13,022 bases of DNA from JAZSQT01 sp045538075 (GCA_045538075.1 JAZSQT010000043.1:1-13022); one strand, 5' to 3'; counted from the stretch's first letter, positions 7,767 through 13,022 are shown. A program made the numbers and translations. The notes: generated by a model not told the origin, from the letters alone.

Positions 7767-7866
7767 TTCAACCTCATATTTACTGATTGCCCTTAAAGTA
7801 ATATAAATATAAATAAACATAATATCTACAATCAGTACTAAAATTAAATAATATTCTATAATATAT

Positions 7867-7895
7867 AATATAATATCAAAAAAATGTATTGTCAA
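7867..7895 (-). promoter_or_regulatory. Sigma-70 promoter for the 7233-7766 membrane protein gene
   Basis: Minus strand: a perfect -35 TTGACA (7890-7895), a 17-base spacer, and a -10 TATATT (7867-7872) with one mismatch. Transcription would begin near 7860, upstream of both ATG 7820 and ATG 7766. That rules out the TTG at 7895 as a start from this promoter. Confidence 0.65.
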
Positions 7896-7905
7896 TAAGA
7901 AAATG

Positions 7906-7959
7906 TTTTAAAAAGTAGTTAAAATAAGGCTTTGTCCACCCTATAACTACTTTTTAAAA
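7906..7959. terminator. 16-bp perfect inverted repeat, probable terminator of the protease operon
   Basis: TTTTAAAAAGTAGTTA (7906-7921) and TAACTACTTTTTAAAA (7944-7959) are perfect inverted copies around a 22-base loop. The structure begins 23 bases after the protease stop (minus strand). Its descending arm contains a T5 run, so it is a plausible terminator. It also separates the protease operon from the next promoter. Such a long arm could alternatively be a small palindromic repeat element. Confidence 0.55.
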
Positions 7960-7981
7960 AGGTAAAAAATGTTATTTTCTA

Positions 7982-8863
7982 TTATTGATTAATTATAAAT
8001 GATATATCTATATTATTTTGAATAATTTTTACAGCACTTGTTGACCTTAAAGTATGCATGAATATATGGTGAACCGATAACACTGCATCTTGTAAATCAT
8101 CGTTCTCTTCCAAATCTTTTATAACAAGACCTATTTCTTTACATTTTTTCGCTGATAGGTGGCGATTATGTGCTAAATTTATAGAGTGGTCTCCTAACTC
8201 TTTAATAATGCCATCAATAATTTTATCTTTGTTTTCATCAGTTGCAAGCATATTCTTTCCTAACCATTCTTTTACAATGTCTGTAGACCACTGTATTGCT
8301 TTATGACATTCTCCTAATATAGTAGGAGGATATTTAGCTATTATTGGTTGCCATAAGTGTATTGAACTAGGATTCCCTTTTATATCATCTTGAGCGGTCT
8401 TAAATTCTTCAATTATTCCATGTGCTGCAACACCTCCAATTTGTGGGTCTATAGGACCAAGTGATGAATGAGCACCCATATATATTTCTTTGCAAGAACA
8501 AGCTATCATTGTACCTGCAGACATTGCCATTTGAGGTACAAAACACACTATATCATTATTAAATTTTGTGTGTAGATAATCTACAATTGATTCTGTTGCA
8601 GCTACATTACCCCCAGGAGTATGTAATATTAAGTCTAATCCTTTACTGAAATCCATTTTATGCATTACAGTCATAAGACCATTTTTATCTATATCATCAA
8701 CAGATGTATTTTTTGCTATTGGCTTATCAAGCCAACCACTATAGTAACATATAATATTTCTCTTTCTAATATCGTATAAGTTTGATATATATTTTCTTCT
8801 AAGTATATCAAAATGAGATCCTGCTTGTTGAAGCTCATTATATAATTCATGAAAATTAGGCAT
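7982..8863 (-). CDS. SDH/ClpP-fold serine protease (serine dehydrogenase proteinase-like)
   Basis: This is a predicted serine protease of the SDH_sah family (ClpP/crotonase fold, related to signal peptide peptidase SppA). Numbering from MPNFHELY: the oxyanion-type LHTPGGN lies at 80-86, the nucleophile Ser115 sits in QMAMSAGTMI, and the family block GAHSSLGPIDPQIGG is at about 130-144. No signal peptide or membrane helix is visible, so it is probably cytoplasmic. I start at ATG 8863, 8 bases after AAGGG; an ATG two codons upstream (8869) is too close to that site. It overlaps the preceding small gene by 8 bases, so the two are translationally coupled. The substrate is unknown. Similar proteases occur as mobile-element cargo; a defence or regulatory role is only a guess. 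Confidence 0.8.
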   Translation of the reverse strand: MPNFHELYNELQQAGSHFDILRRKYISNLYDIRKRNIICYYSGWLDKPIAKNTSVDDIDKNGLMTVMHKMDFSKGLDLILHTPGGNVAATESIVDYLHTKFNNDIVCFVPQMAMSAGTMIACSCKEIYMGAHSSLGPIDPQIGGVAAHGIIEEFKTAQDDIKGNPSSIHLWQPIIAKYPPTILGECHKAIQWSTDIVKEWLGKNMLATDENKDKIIDGIIKELGDHSINLAHNRHLSAKKCKEIGLVIKDLEENDDLQDAVLSVHHIFMHTLRSTSAVKIIQNNIDISFIINQ

Positions 8864-9059
8864 TATCATAACCCTTTATATTAGTATTTATTGGATTAAA
8901 TTCATAAGATTTAATTTCGTGATTTTTAGGCAAAACAGACCATTCTTTTTCCATTTTATTGAATAATATTTTTTTATCATCAGTTATATTAAATAATTCA
9001 TAAATATCATTGTTATTAGTAATACTGTGTTTTTCTTCCTTCTTGTTAATGTTTTCCAT
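8856..9059 (-). CDS. Small hydrophilic protein coupled to the SDH-type protease
   Basis: This is a 67-residue protein with no recognised domain: charged, Asn/Lys/Glu-rich (MENINKKEEKHSITNNND, then NKMEKEWSVLPKNHE), with no membrane helix or signal peptide. The start is fixed by a very strong AAGGGGG 6 bases before ATG 9059. The frame extends upstream to 9113, but that part lies over the promoter. It ends inside the start of the protease gene, so the two products are probably made together. The C-terminal region (YEFNPINTNIKGYDNA) could bind the protease as adaptor, inhibitor or substrate; this is inference from the operon only. Confidence 0.6.
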   Translation of the reverse strand: MENINKKEEKHSITNNNDIYELFNITDDKKILFNKMEKEWSVLPKNHEIKSYEFNPINTNIKGYDNA

Positions 9060-9080
9060 GATATACCCCCTTGACATACC

Positions 9081-9089
9081 ATTGTAACA
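9081..9089 (-). promoter_or_regulatory. Extended -10 promoter of the small gene-protease operon
   Basis: Minus strand TGTTACAAT is an extended -10 element (TG plus one base before TACAAT). It would start transcription near 9074, just upstream of the AAGGGGG site. No good -35 box is seen, which extended -10 promoters tolerate. Confidence 0.5.
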
Positions 9090-9243
9090 TATAGTAAGCA
9101 AAATACAAGCCAAAATACCATAAGTTAAATTCTGTAAAATACTTAAAAATTTTTATAATCTGAGATTTTTACTTTTAGATAAATTATAAGACGTTTTTTA
9201 ATGTATAAAGTTTCTTCTATACTGCAACTAAATTAACTAATTT

Positions 9244-9273
9244 TGCATACTTAATAGAGTTTTTTTATATAAA
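9244..9273 (+). promoter_or_regulatory. Weak promoter candidate for the transglycosylase operon
   Basis: TTGCAT near 9243-9248 is followed by AT-rich candidates for a -10 box (TATATA at 9266 or TATAAA at 9268; spacers 17 and 19). A start near 9280 would make the mRNA begin at the foot of the hairpin at 9285-9317. The boxes are poor matches. In the rest of 9114-9319 I see only AT-rich spacer. Confidence 0.35.
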
Positions 9274-9284
9274 AAATTATTCAC

Positions 9285-9317
9285 ACTACCTTTTTAATAT
9301 AAAATTAGAGAGGTAGT
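9285..9317 (+). promoter_or_regulatory. 14-bp hairpin burying the ribosome binding site of the transglycosylase operon
   Basis: ACTACCTTTTTAAT (9285-9298) pairs without a break to ATTAGAGAGGTAGT (9304-9317), 12 Watson-Crick pairs and 2 G-U pairs, around a 5-base loop. The descending arm contains the ribosome binding site AGAGAGG, and ATG 9320 follows two bases later. In this form the site would be shut, so translation probably needs a melting factor, a regulator or coupling to transcription. The pairing is seen directly; the control is inferred. Confidence 0.6.
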
Positions 9318-9319
9318 TT

Positions 9320-9517
9320 ATGAATAATCAAATAATTGAGTGGAGAAAAATTAAAGTTAGTTATCAAAAATTGCCAAAAGGTGTTAAGTGTCCGTTTTGT
9401 GGAATAGATAATTATAAAGCACGTTGTATTCATTTATATACTATTAATGAGCCAAAAATACGCTCTCTAATCACAGATACGTTAATTGGAGACTTTACTT
9501 ATGTTTTTAAAAAATAA
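9320..9517 (+). CDS. Small Cys-rich (zinc-ribbon-like) protein
   Basis: This is a 65-residue protein of unknown family. It has one likely metal-binding cluster, C24-P-F-C27 followed by C36-I-H38 (CPFCGIDNYKARCIHL), resembling half of a zinc ribbon. The rest is basic and hydrophilic, with no signal peptide, so it is probably cytoplasmic. Its ribosome binding site AGAGAGG is strong but lies inside a stable hairpin. It overlaps the transglycosylase start by 17 bases, so it controls entry into that gene. Possible roles are a small regulator or accessory factor of transfer; nothing in the sequence decides this. Confidence 0.6.
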   Translation: MNNQIIEWRKIKVSYQKLPKGVKCPFCGIDNYKARCIHLYTINEPKIRSLITDTLIGDFTYVFKK

Positions 9518-9998
9518 TTTTATTTATAGGCAAATTTTAAGTGTTTTAGTAGGTATTCTTTTTATCAGTAGTCAAGCAAATGCTAAAGAATGTTTTTTTG
9601 AAGCAGCTAAAAAATATTCAGTTCCAATGGAAATATTAGAAGCAATAGCAAAAATTGAAAGTAATAATAATCAATATGCTTTAAATATAAAAGGCAAGGG
9701 TTATTATCCTAAAGATATTCATAATGCAATAGATATATTAAATATAAATTCATCAAAATCCTTTGATATTGGCTTAATGCAAATAAATAAATGGTGGTTT
9801 AATAAATTTAATTTTTCTTATAATTGGGGTTTCAATAAATGTTGGAATATAAGTATGGGTGCATATATTTTAGCATATGAAATAACACGTGCAAATGGTG
9901 ATTTATGGTTAGCAATAGGTAGGTATCATTCTCCTAATAAAAAACGCCAACAAATATACATAAAAAAAGTGTGGGACGTAGTGAAATGGCAGAATTGA
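9501..9998 (+). CDS. VirB1-like lytic transglycosylase, target of CRISPR spacer 1
   Basis: This is a specialised lytic transglycosylase (SLT/VirB1/IagB type) that opens peptidoglycan locally so the transfer channel can pass. The start is ATG 9501 with GGAG 9 bases upstream; a TTG at 9486 lies before that site. Residues 1-29 are a signal peptide ending SSQANAK. The catalytic Glu is E53 in AIAKIESNNN; further family motifs are FDIGLMQIN (88-96) and AIGRYHS (138-144). At 165 residues it is a typical small VirB1-like protein. Bases 9816-9845 (codons 106-115, SYNWGFNKCW) are identical to the first spacer of the CRISPR array about 2.1 kb away. It overlaps the genes on both sides, so the three form a tight operon. 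Confidence 0.85.
   Translation: MFLKNNFIYRQILSVLVGILFISSQANAKECFFEAAKKYSVPMEILEAIAKIESNNNQYALNIKGKGYYPKDIHNAIDILNINSSKSFDIGLMQINKWWFNKFNFSYNWGFNKCWNISMGAYILAYEITRANGDLWLAIGRYHSPNKKRQQIYIKKVWDVVKWQN
9816..9845 (+). other. Protospacer identical to CRISPR spacer 1
   Basis: All 30 bases match spacer 11973-12002, in the same orientation on the plus strand. The flanks are AATATAAGTA on the right (the 3' side if the array is read rightwards) and, for the likelier leftward reading, AAAATTAAAT on the 3' side of the minus-strand copy. The match does not extend into repeat sequence, as expected of a true protospacer rather than a duplication. Confidence 0.95.
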
Positions 9999-10471
9999 AA
10001 GTAAAAGACATATTAAATTATTATTTTTTAGAGGATATTCTAAAAAATAAATATAATGAAATTACTATACAAACAATAAACAAAGAATCTAAATTACCTG
10101 TTTGGTTTATCAAAGAATTAAAAGAATGCACTTCCGAAAATGAATTTTATATTGCATTAAAAATAGCAATATTTTGTATGAGAAGTGGACGATTTATTAA
10201 AAATTCATTAAATCAAAAAAGTAATTATAGAAGAAATAAGTTAATCAACAATAGGAATAAAAGTAAGATTGAGATTTGGTTAAATACTTATCTTTCTAAT
10301 CAGACAGGTAAAATATATGCCAAAAAAGTTTATCAAGAATTATGTATTTTTTTTCCTAATTATGAAAAATCAGGGCATTCTGGGTATAAAAAAATTCAAA
10401 AAATAATTAAGAAATTTCGTAATAAAAAATATTATAATAAAAGGCTTAATTCAGACTTTAAAAAAGTCTGA
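9986..10471 (+). CDS. Unrecognised basic protein, last gene of the transglycosylase operon
   Basis: This 161-residue protein matches no family I know. It is strongly basic, especially after residue 90, with many Lys/Arg/Asn and a helical pattern; the end (KKIQKIIKKFRNKKYYNKR) could bind nucleic acid. There is no signal peptide or membrane helix. The start is taken at ATG 9986, 9 bases after GGGA; a GTG at 9971 would add five residues. It overlaps the transglycosylase gene by 13 bases. The stop (TGA) lies inside the arm of a hairpin. A role in element regulation or DNA processing is possible but not shown. Confidence 0.55.
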   Translation: MAELKVKDILNYYFLEDILKNKYNEITIQTINKESKLPVWFIKELKECTSENEFYIALKIAIFCMRSGRFIKNSLNQKSNYRRNKLINNRNKSKIEIWLNTYLSNQTGKIYAKKVYQELCIFFPNYEKSGHSGYKKIQKIIKKFRNKKYYNKRLNSDFKKV

Positions 10472-10545
10472 ACTCCAACTTATAAACAAACGTTTAATAG
10501 AGAGGCTTAAAAAATATTTTCTTAAAAAGTCTTAACTCTAACTTA
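10442..10545. repeat. Imperfect direct repeat pair between the operon end and the integrase
   Basis: Two copies of a ~41-base unit (10442-10482 and 10503-10545) share AGGCTTAA at the left end and a 22-base block at the right (10461-10482 and 10524-10545) that differs at only two bases. The middle is not conserved. They could be arm-type binding sites of the integrase or its excisionase, or a decayed duplication. Confidence 0.5.
10450..10472. terminator. 9-bp hairpin at the end of the transglycosylase operon
   Basis: TTCAGACTT (10450-10458) and AAGTCTGAA (10464-10472) pair perfectly around TAAAA, overlapping the stop codon of the last gene. No T run follows on the plus strand. On the minus strand it lies about 80 bases after the integrase stop, so it might serve either direction. 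Confidence 0.45.
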
Positions 10546-10548
10546 GAA

Positions 10549-11643
10549 TTATTCTTTTAGTTTGCCTATATTACTGAAAACATCACTTAAGGTATCAGCT
10601 GCATCTATTAATTCTTTTTCTTGGATATGTGCATATCTTAGTGTTGTTTTTATATCTTTATGTGTCATCATTTTTTGGACAATTTTTACTGGTATAACAC
10701 TCGTTGCTAATGTTCCAAAAGTATGACGAATGTCATGGAAACGAATAATTGGACGAATATTTGCTTCTTTTTTTATTCTATTCCATAATTTCTTTATATC
10801 ATTCCTTTTGCCACCTTGTTTTGATGGAAATACATATTCATTAACTTGCGTTAGGTTTTTTAATACATTTACTGCGTTATCAGTAATTAATATACTTTCA
10901 TTTTTACCACCCTTAGTATTATATAACATTATACGTTTATTTTTTATATCAACATTTCGCCATTCTAATCCAAAAAGTTCTCCTCTTCTTAATCCAGTAT
11001 AAAAAGCAAATTTAATAATAGATATATCAACTTCCCATTCTTTTCCAGAATCTAAATATGTAAACATTCTTTCTATTTCATCATTATACAAGTAAGCAAT
11101 ACGAGTATTATCAAATTTTGGAAATTTAATATTATTAGTAGGATTTTTTTTGACTAATTCATTACTTATTGCATAATTATATATACGCTTTATTAACAAT
11201 AATATATGTTTTATTGTTTGAGGTGCATATTCTCCTCCGTTTTTTTTACCGTTTAATTTAATTTTTAATAATAAATTATTAATATCTTGAGTTTTTATTT
11301 CATCAGCCTTTATGTAACCTAAGTGTTTACCTATATAACTGTTATATCGTCTTTCATCACTTTTCCAAGTTTTTTTATTAGCTTTTGCCCATAACATATA
11401 ATATTCATATAATTCTGAAAAAATGTAGTCTCTCTTAACGTATGGTGCTTGTAATCGTTCATTACGAATGTTCAGAGCATATTGAGGAGTTACTCCACGA
11501 GAGGCAGGACCAATATTTTCTTGTTTTTGAATACCATCAATATAATATCTAATATAATAAACTTTGTCAGGTTTATTGTTAAATTTTCTGTTTTTAGATT
11601 CCAAATAGTAAACGCCGTTGAATTTTGTTTTTAAAAATTTCAT
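10549..11643 (-). CDS. int: Tyrosine recombinase, ICE integrase
   Basis: This is a site-specific integrase of the lambda family, expected to insert and excise the element at tRNA-Arg. It has 364 residues with all catalytic residues in place: R219 (YTGLRRGELFGLEW), K244 (NTKGGK), H303 and R306 (RFHDIRHTFGTLA), H328 (MMTHKD) and the nucleophile Y337 (TTLRYAHI). The N-terminal 60 residues form a beta-rich arm-binding-like domain, followed by a SAM-like core-binding domain (about 72-160). AAAGGA lies 7 bases before the ATG. It is the outermost gene of the element, and its 5' end faces the tRNA fragment about 150 bp away, the classic arrangement. The 148 bases between are AT-rich and hold only the presumed int promoter. 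Confidence 0.95.
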   Translation of the reverse strand: MKFLKTKFNGVYYLESKNRKFNNKPDKVYYIRYYIDGIQKQENIGPASRGVTPQYALNIRNERLQAPYVKRDYIFSELYEYYMLWAKANKKTWKSDERRYNSYIGKHLGYIKADEIKTQDINNLLLKIKLNGKKNGGEYAPQTIKHILLLIKRIYNYAISNELVKKNPTNNIKFPKFDNTRIAYLYNDEIERMFTYLDSGKEWEVDISIIKFAFYTGLRRGELFGLEWRNVDIKNKRIMLYNTKGGKNESILITDNAVNVLKNLTQVNEYVFPSKQGGKRNDIKKLWNRIKKEANIRPIIRFHDIRHTFGTLATSVIPVKIVQKMMTHKDIKTTLRYAHIQEKELIDAADTLSDVFSNIGKLKE

Positions 11644-11791
11644 TTTTTTATCCTTTTTCTACTCTTAATTTTACCCTTATATTTTCTAAATTTTATCTAA
11701 AGTCTCATTATTTAAAATTAATAAAAAATATAAAAGTAATATATATAGTTAAATATAAATAAAAATTAAAAATGAAAATTTTAAAAGGTAA

Positions 11792-11833
11792 CTTCTAAGC
11801 CGTGGGTCAGAGGTTCGAATCCTCTTGGGCATA
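11792..11833 (+). other. att site: 3' fragment of tRNA-Arg(UCU)
   Basis: The sequence contains an anticodon loop CTTCTAA (anticodon TCT), variable region, T arm AGAGG-TTCGAAT-CCTCT (11810-11826 region) and 3' acceptor strand TGGGCAT plus A, but no 5' half: the bases before the loop cannot form the anticodon stem. It is therefore the duplicated 3' end left by integration into a tRNA gene. Its 3' end points right, so the element lies to the left and the sequence to the right is chromosomal. No CCA is encoded. The remaining 103 bases before the CRISPR array hold only an AT-rich stretch with one hairpin. Confidence 0.85.
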
Positions 11834-11909
11834 TATTTTTTATCTTTAAATATATTTCTTCCAATTTCCTTAATTTATATTGCTTTCAACTTCGTTCTAA
11901 AATATTTTA

Positions 11910-11931
11910 AAAATGTAAAATTATACATTTT
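11910..11931 (-). terminator. Hairpin at the left end of the CRISPR array
   Basis: AAAATGTA (11910-11917) and TACATTTT (11924-11931) pair around AAATTA, five bases before the first repeat. Read leftwards out of the array, the descending arm continues into T-rich sequence, so it could end a minus-strand pre-crRNA. GC content is very low, so strength is uncertain. Confidence 0.4.
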
Positions 11932-11972
11932 ATTAAATTTAACTACCATATGAAATTACACTACTCTCAAAC

Positions 11973-12002
11973 TCTTATAATTGGGGTTTCAATAAATGTT
12001 GG
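11973..12002 (-). other. CRISPR spacer 1, self-targeting
   Basis: This spacer is 30/30 identical to 9816-9845 in the transglycosylase gene of the neighbouring ICE. It is the spacer closest to the ICE and, if the array is read leftwards, the oldest one seen. None of the other fifteen spacers matches elsewhere in the window on reading either strand by eye. Confidence 0.95.
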
Positions 12003-12530
12003 GTTTAACTACCATATGAAATTACACTACTCTCAAACAACCTTTTTGGACTTTCTGCCAATAAATTGGTTTAACTACCATATGAAATTACACTACTCTC
12101 AAACCTCTATATTCCTCTGCGTCGGGTAGGTCGTGTTTAACTACCATATGAAATTACACTACTCTCAAACTTACTCTGTTGGTTGTGAAGATTCAACAGT
12201 GTTTAACTACCATATGAAATTACACTACTCTCAAACTTAACGCCGAGCAAGGAGAAGAAAAATACAGTTTAACTACCATATGAAATTACACTACTCTCAA
12301 AGAGCACATGGACTGCTGGGTTAAACGGAATAGTTTAACTACCATATGAAATTACACTACTCTCAAACACGAGCGCTATCCAATAGATACTACTTTAAGT
12401 TTAACTACCATATGAAATTACACTACTCTCAAACTCGTGGTCGACGAAAAAGCGTATTGTGTTGGTTTAACTACCATATGAAATTACACTACTCTCAAAC
12501 AATTAAAACAACCTATTATTGAACAAACTA

Positions 12531-12566
12531 GTTTAACTACCATATGAACTTGTGCTACTCTTAACT
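12531..12566. repeat. Degenerate CRISPR repeat in mid-array
   Basis: The first 18 plus-strand bases are exact; the second half carries seven substitutions, at repeat positions 19, 22, 23, 24, 32, 35 and 36. Length and the 66-base period are kept. Against the minus-strand consensus repeat RNA, five of the seven changes (A to G or C to T on the plus strand) remain paired as G-U; only positions 19 and 35 mismatch. It may be simple decay, or anti-repeat-like. Confidence 0.8.
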
Positions 12567-13022
12567 ACATTTGAATTATATTCACGTTTTGCAATCGTTT
12601 AACTACCATATGAAATTACACTACTCTCAAACGTATATCTTACTCCAGTTCTTGCGTTAGTTGTTTAACTACCATATGAAATTACACTACTCTCAAACAA
12701 CATTTGTCAGAGCAAGAAGTAAGGACAAGTTTAACTACCATATGAAATTACACTACTCTCAAACTGGACTTATTCGCATATACAGAGAAAAAGCGTTTAA
12801 CTACCATATGAAATTACACTACTCTCAAACTCCTGAAAACCTCTATTCAATTCTTTTTGTGTTTAACTACCATATGAAATTACACTACTCTCAAACAATA
12901 ATATAGCTGGTGATATTACTAATAAAGTTTAACTACCATATGAAATTACACTACTCTCAAACAGAGCATGCGGAAACGCTAACGTATTCGCAGTTTAACT
13001 ACCATATGAAATTACACTACTC

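Larger units (their letters stand above)
11937..13022 (-). CRISPR. Probable type II CRISPR array, 17 repeats and 16 spacers, continues past window
   Basis: Repeats of 36 nt begin every 66 bases from 11937 to 12993 (the last has 30 nt inside the window) and alternate with sixteen 30-nt spacers, all different. On the plus strand the repeat starts GTTTAACTACC and ends CTACTCTCAAAC. Read in reverse it starts GTTTGAGAGTAG and ends GGTAGTTAAAC, like Cas9-type crRNA repeats (compare GTTTTAGAG in S. pyogenes), so I favour leftward transcription. Fourteen units are exact as far as visible; 11937 has A for G at base 1, 12267 has G for C at base 36, and 12531 differs at seven bases. The 30-nt spacers and 36-nt repeats fit type II. 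No cas gene or clear tracrRNA is in the window. With leftward transcription the leader is off the right edge and 11937 is the trailer end. Confidence 0.96.

Noticed and set aside
9306..9320. AGAGAGGTAGT resembling the minus-strand CRISPR repeat start (GAGAGTAGT)
   Set aside because: The similarity is explained by a purine-rich ribosome binding site and needs an inserted base.
10730..11002. Plus-strand open frame of 90 codons
   Set aside because: It is antisense within the integrase catalytic domain, where all catalytic residues are conserved on the other strand.
11658..11669. CTACTCTTAATT upstream of int, similar to the CRISPR repeat end; possible tracrRNA anti-repeat
   Set aside because: Only about 10 bases can pair, the upstream part of the repeat is not matched, and no stem-loops or terminator follow. 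Chance similarity in AT-rich DNA is more likely.
11792..11833. Functional tRNA-Arg gene
   Set aside because: The 5' acceptor strand, D arm and 5' anticodon strand are missing; only the 3' half is present.
12661..12906. Open frame of 81 codons with a repeated NYHMKLHYSQT peptide
   Set aside because: It is a translation of the CRISPR repeats; the 66-base period is a multiple of three, which gives a false repetitive protein.

Overview
The window is very AT-rich and reads as one end of an integrative conjugative element (ICE) inserted beside a CRISPR array. Pilin, TraL, TraE, TraK, TrbC and TraG homologues belong to the F-type (MPF-F) conjugation family. That points to a Gram-negative, probably proteobacterial host with very low GC. 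The tRNA fragment carries no encoded CCA, which fits many alphaproteobacteria but does not prove the lineage. All three stop codons are used (TAA, TAG and TGA), so the genetic code looks standard.

Layout. Positions 1-3359 (+) hold a transfer cluster: pilin traA (5' end outside the window), traL, traE, an SH3b-TraK fusion and trbC. A mazEF-type toxin-antitoxin pair (3368-3933, -) interrupts it. The cluster resumes with a small four-helix membrane protein of unknown family (4113-4568) and traG (4578-7196). Next come two minus-strand cargo units: a membrane protein (7233-7766) and a two-gene module of a 67-residue protein plus an SDH/ClpP-fold serine protease (7982-9059). Then follows a plus-strand operon: a small Cys-rich protein, a VirB1-like lytic transglycosylase and an unrecognised basic protein (9320-10471). 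A tyrosine integrase (10549-11643, -) closes the element. At 11792-11833 lies the 3' part of a tRNA-Arg(UCU), the expected attachment-site remnant. An intact tRNA-Arg should lie beyond the left edge of the window.

To the right of the att site, about 100 bp into presumed chromosome, a CRISPR array starts at 11937 and runs off the end. It has seventeen 36-nt repeats (the last cut by the window edge) and sixteen 30-nt spacers. No cas gene is visible. Read on the minus strand the repeat begins GTTTGAGAG, which resembles type II (Cas9) repeats.

Main result: the spacer nearest the ICE (11973-12002) is identical over all 30 nt to 9816-9845, inside the ICE's own lytic transglycosylase gene. The array therefore carries a self-targeting spacer against the conjugative element integrated next to it. 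Either interference is not working here (no suitable PAM, inactive Cas9, or an anti-CRISPR on the ICE), or the spacer was acquired after integration. A second oddity is a mid-array degenerate repeat (12531-12566): five of its seven substitutions still pair, as G-U wobbles, with a minus-strand crRNA repeat.

Other notable points are a hairpin that buries the ribosome binding site of the transglycosylase operon, an ATG-TAG start-stop ahead of the membrane gene next to traG, and a perfect hairpin behind the pilin gene.
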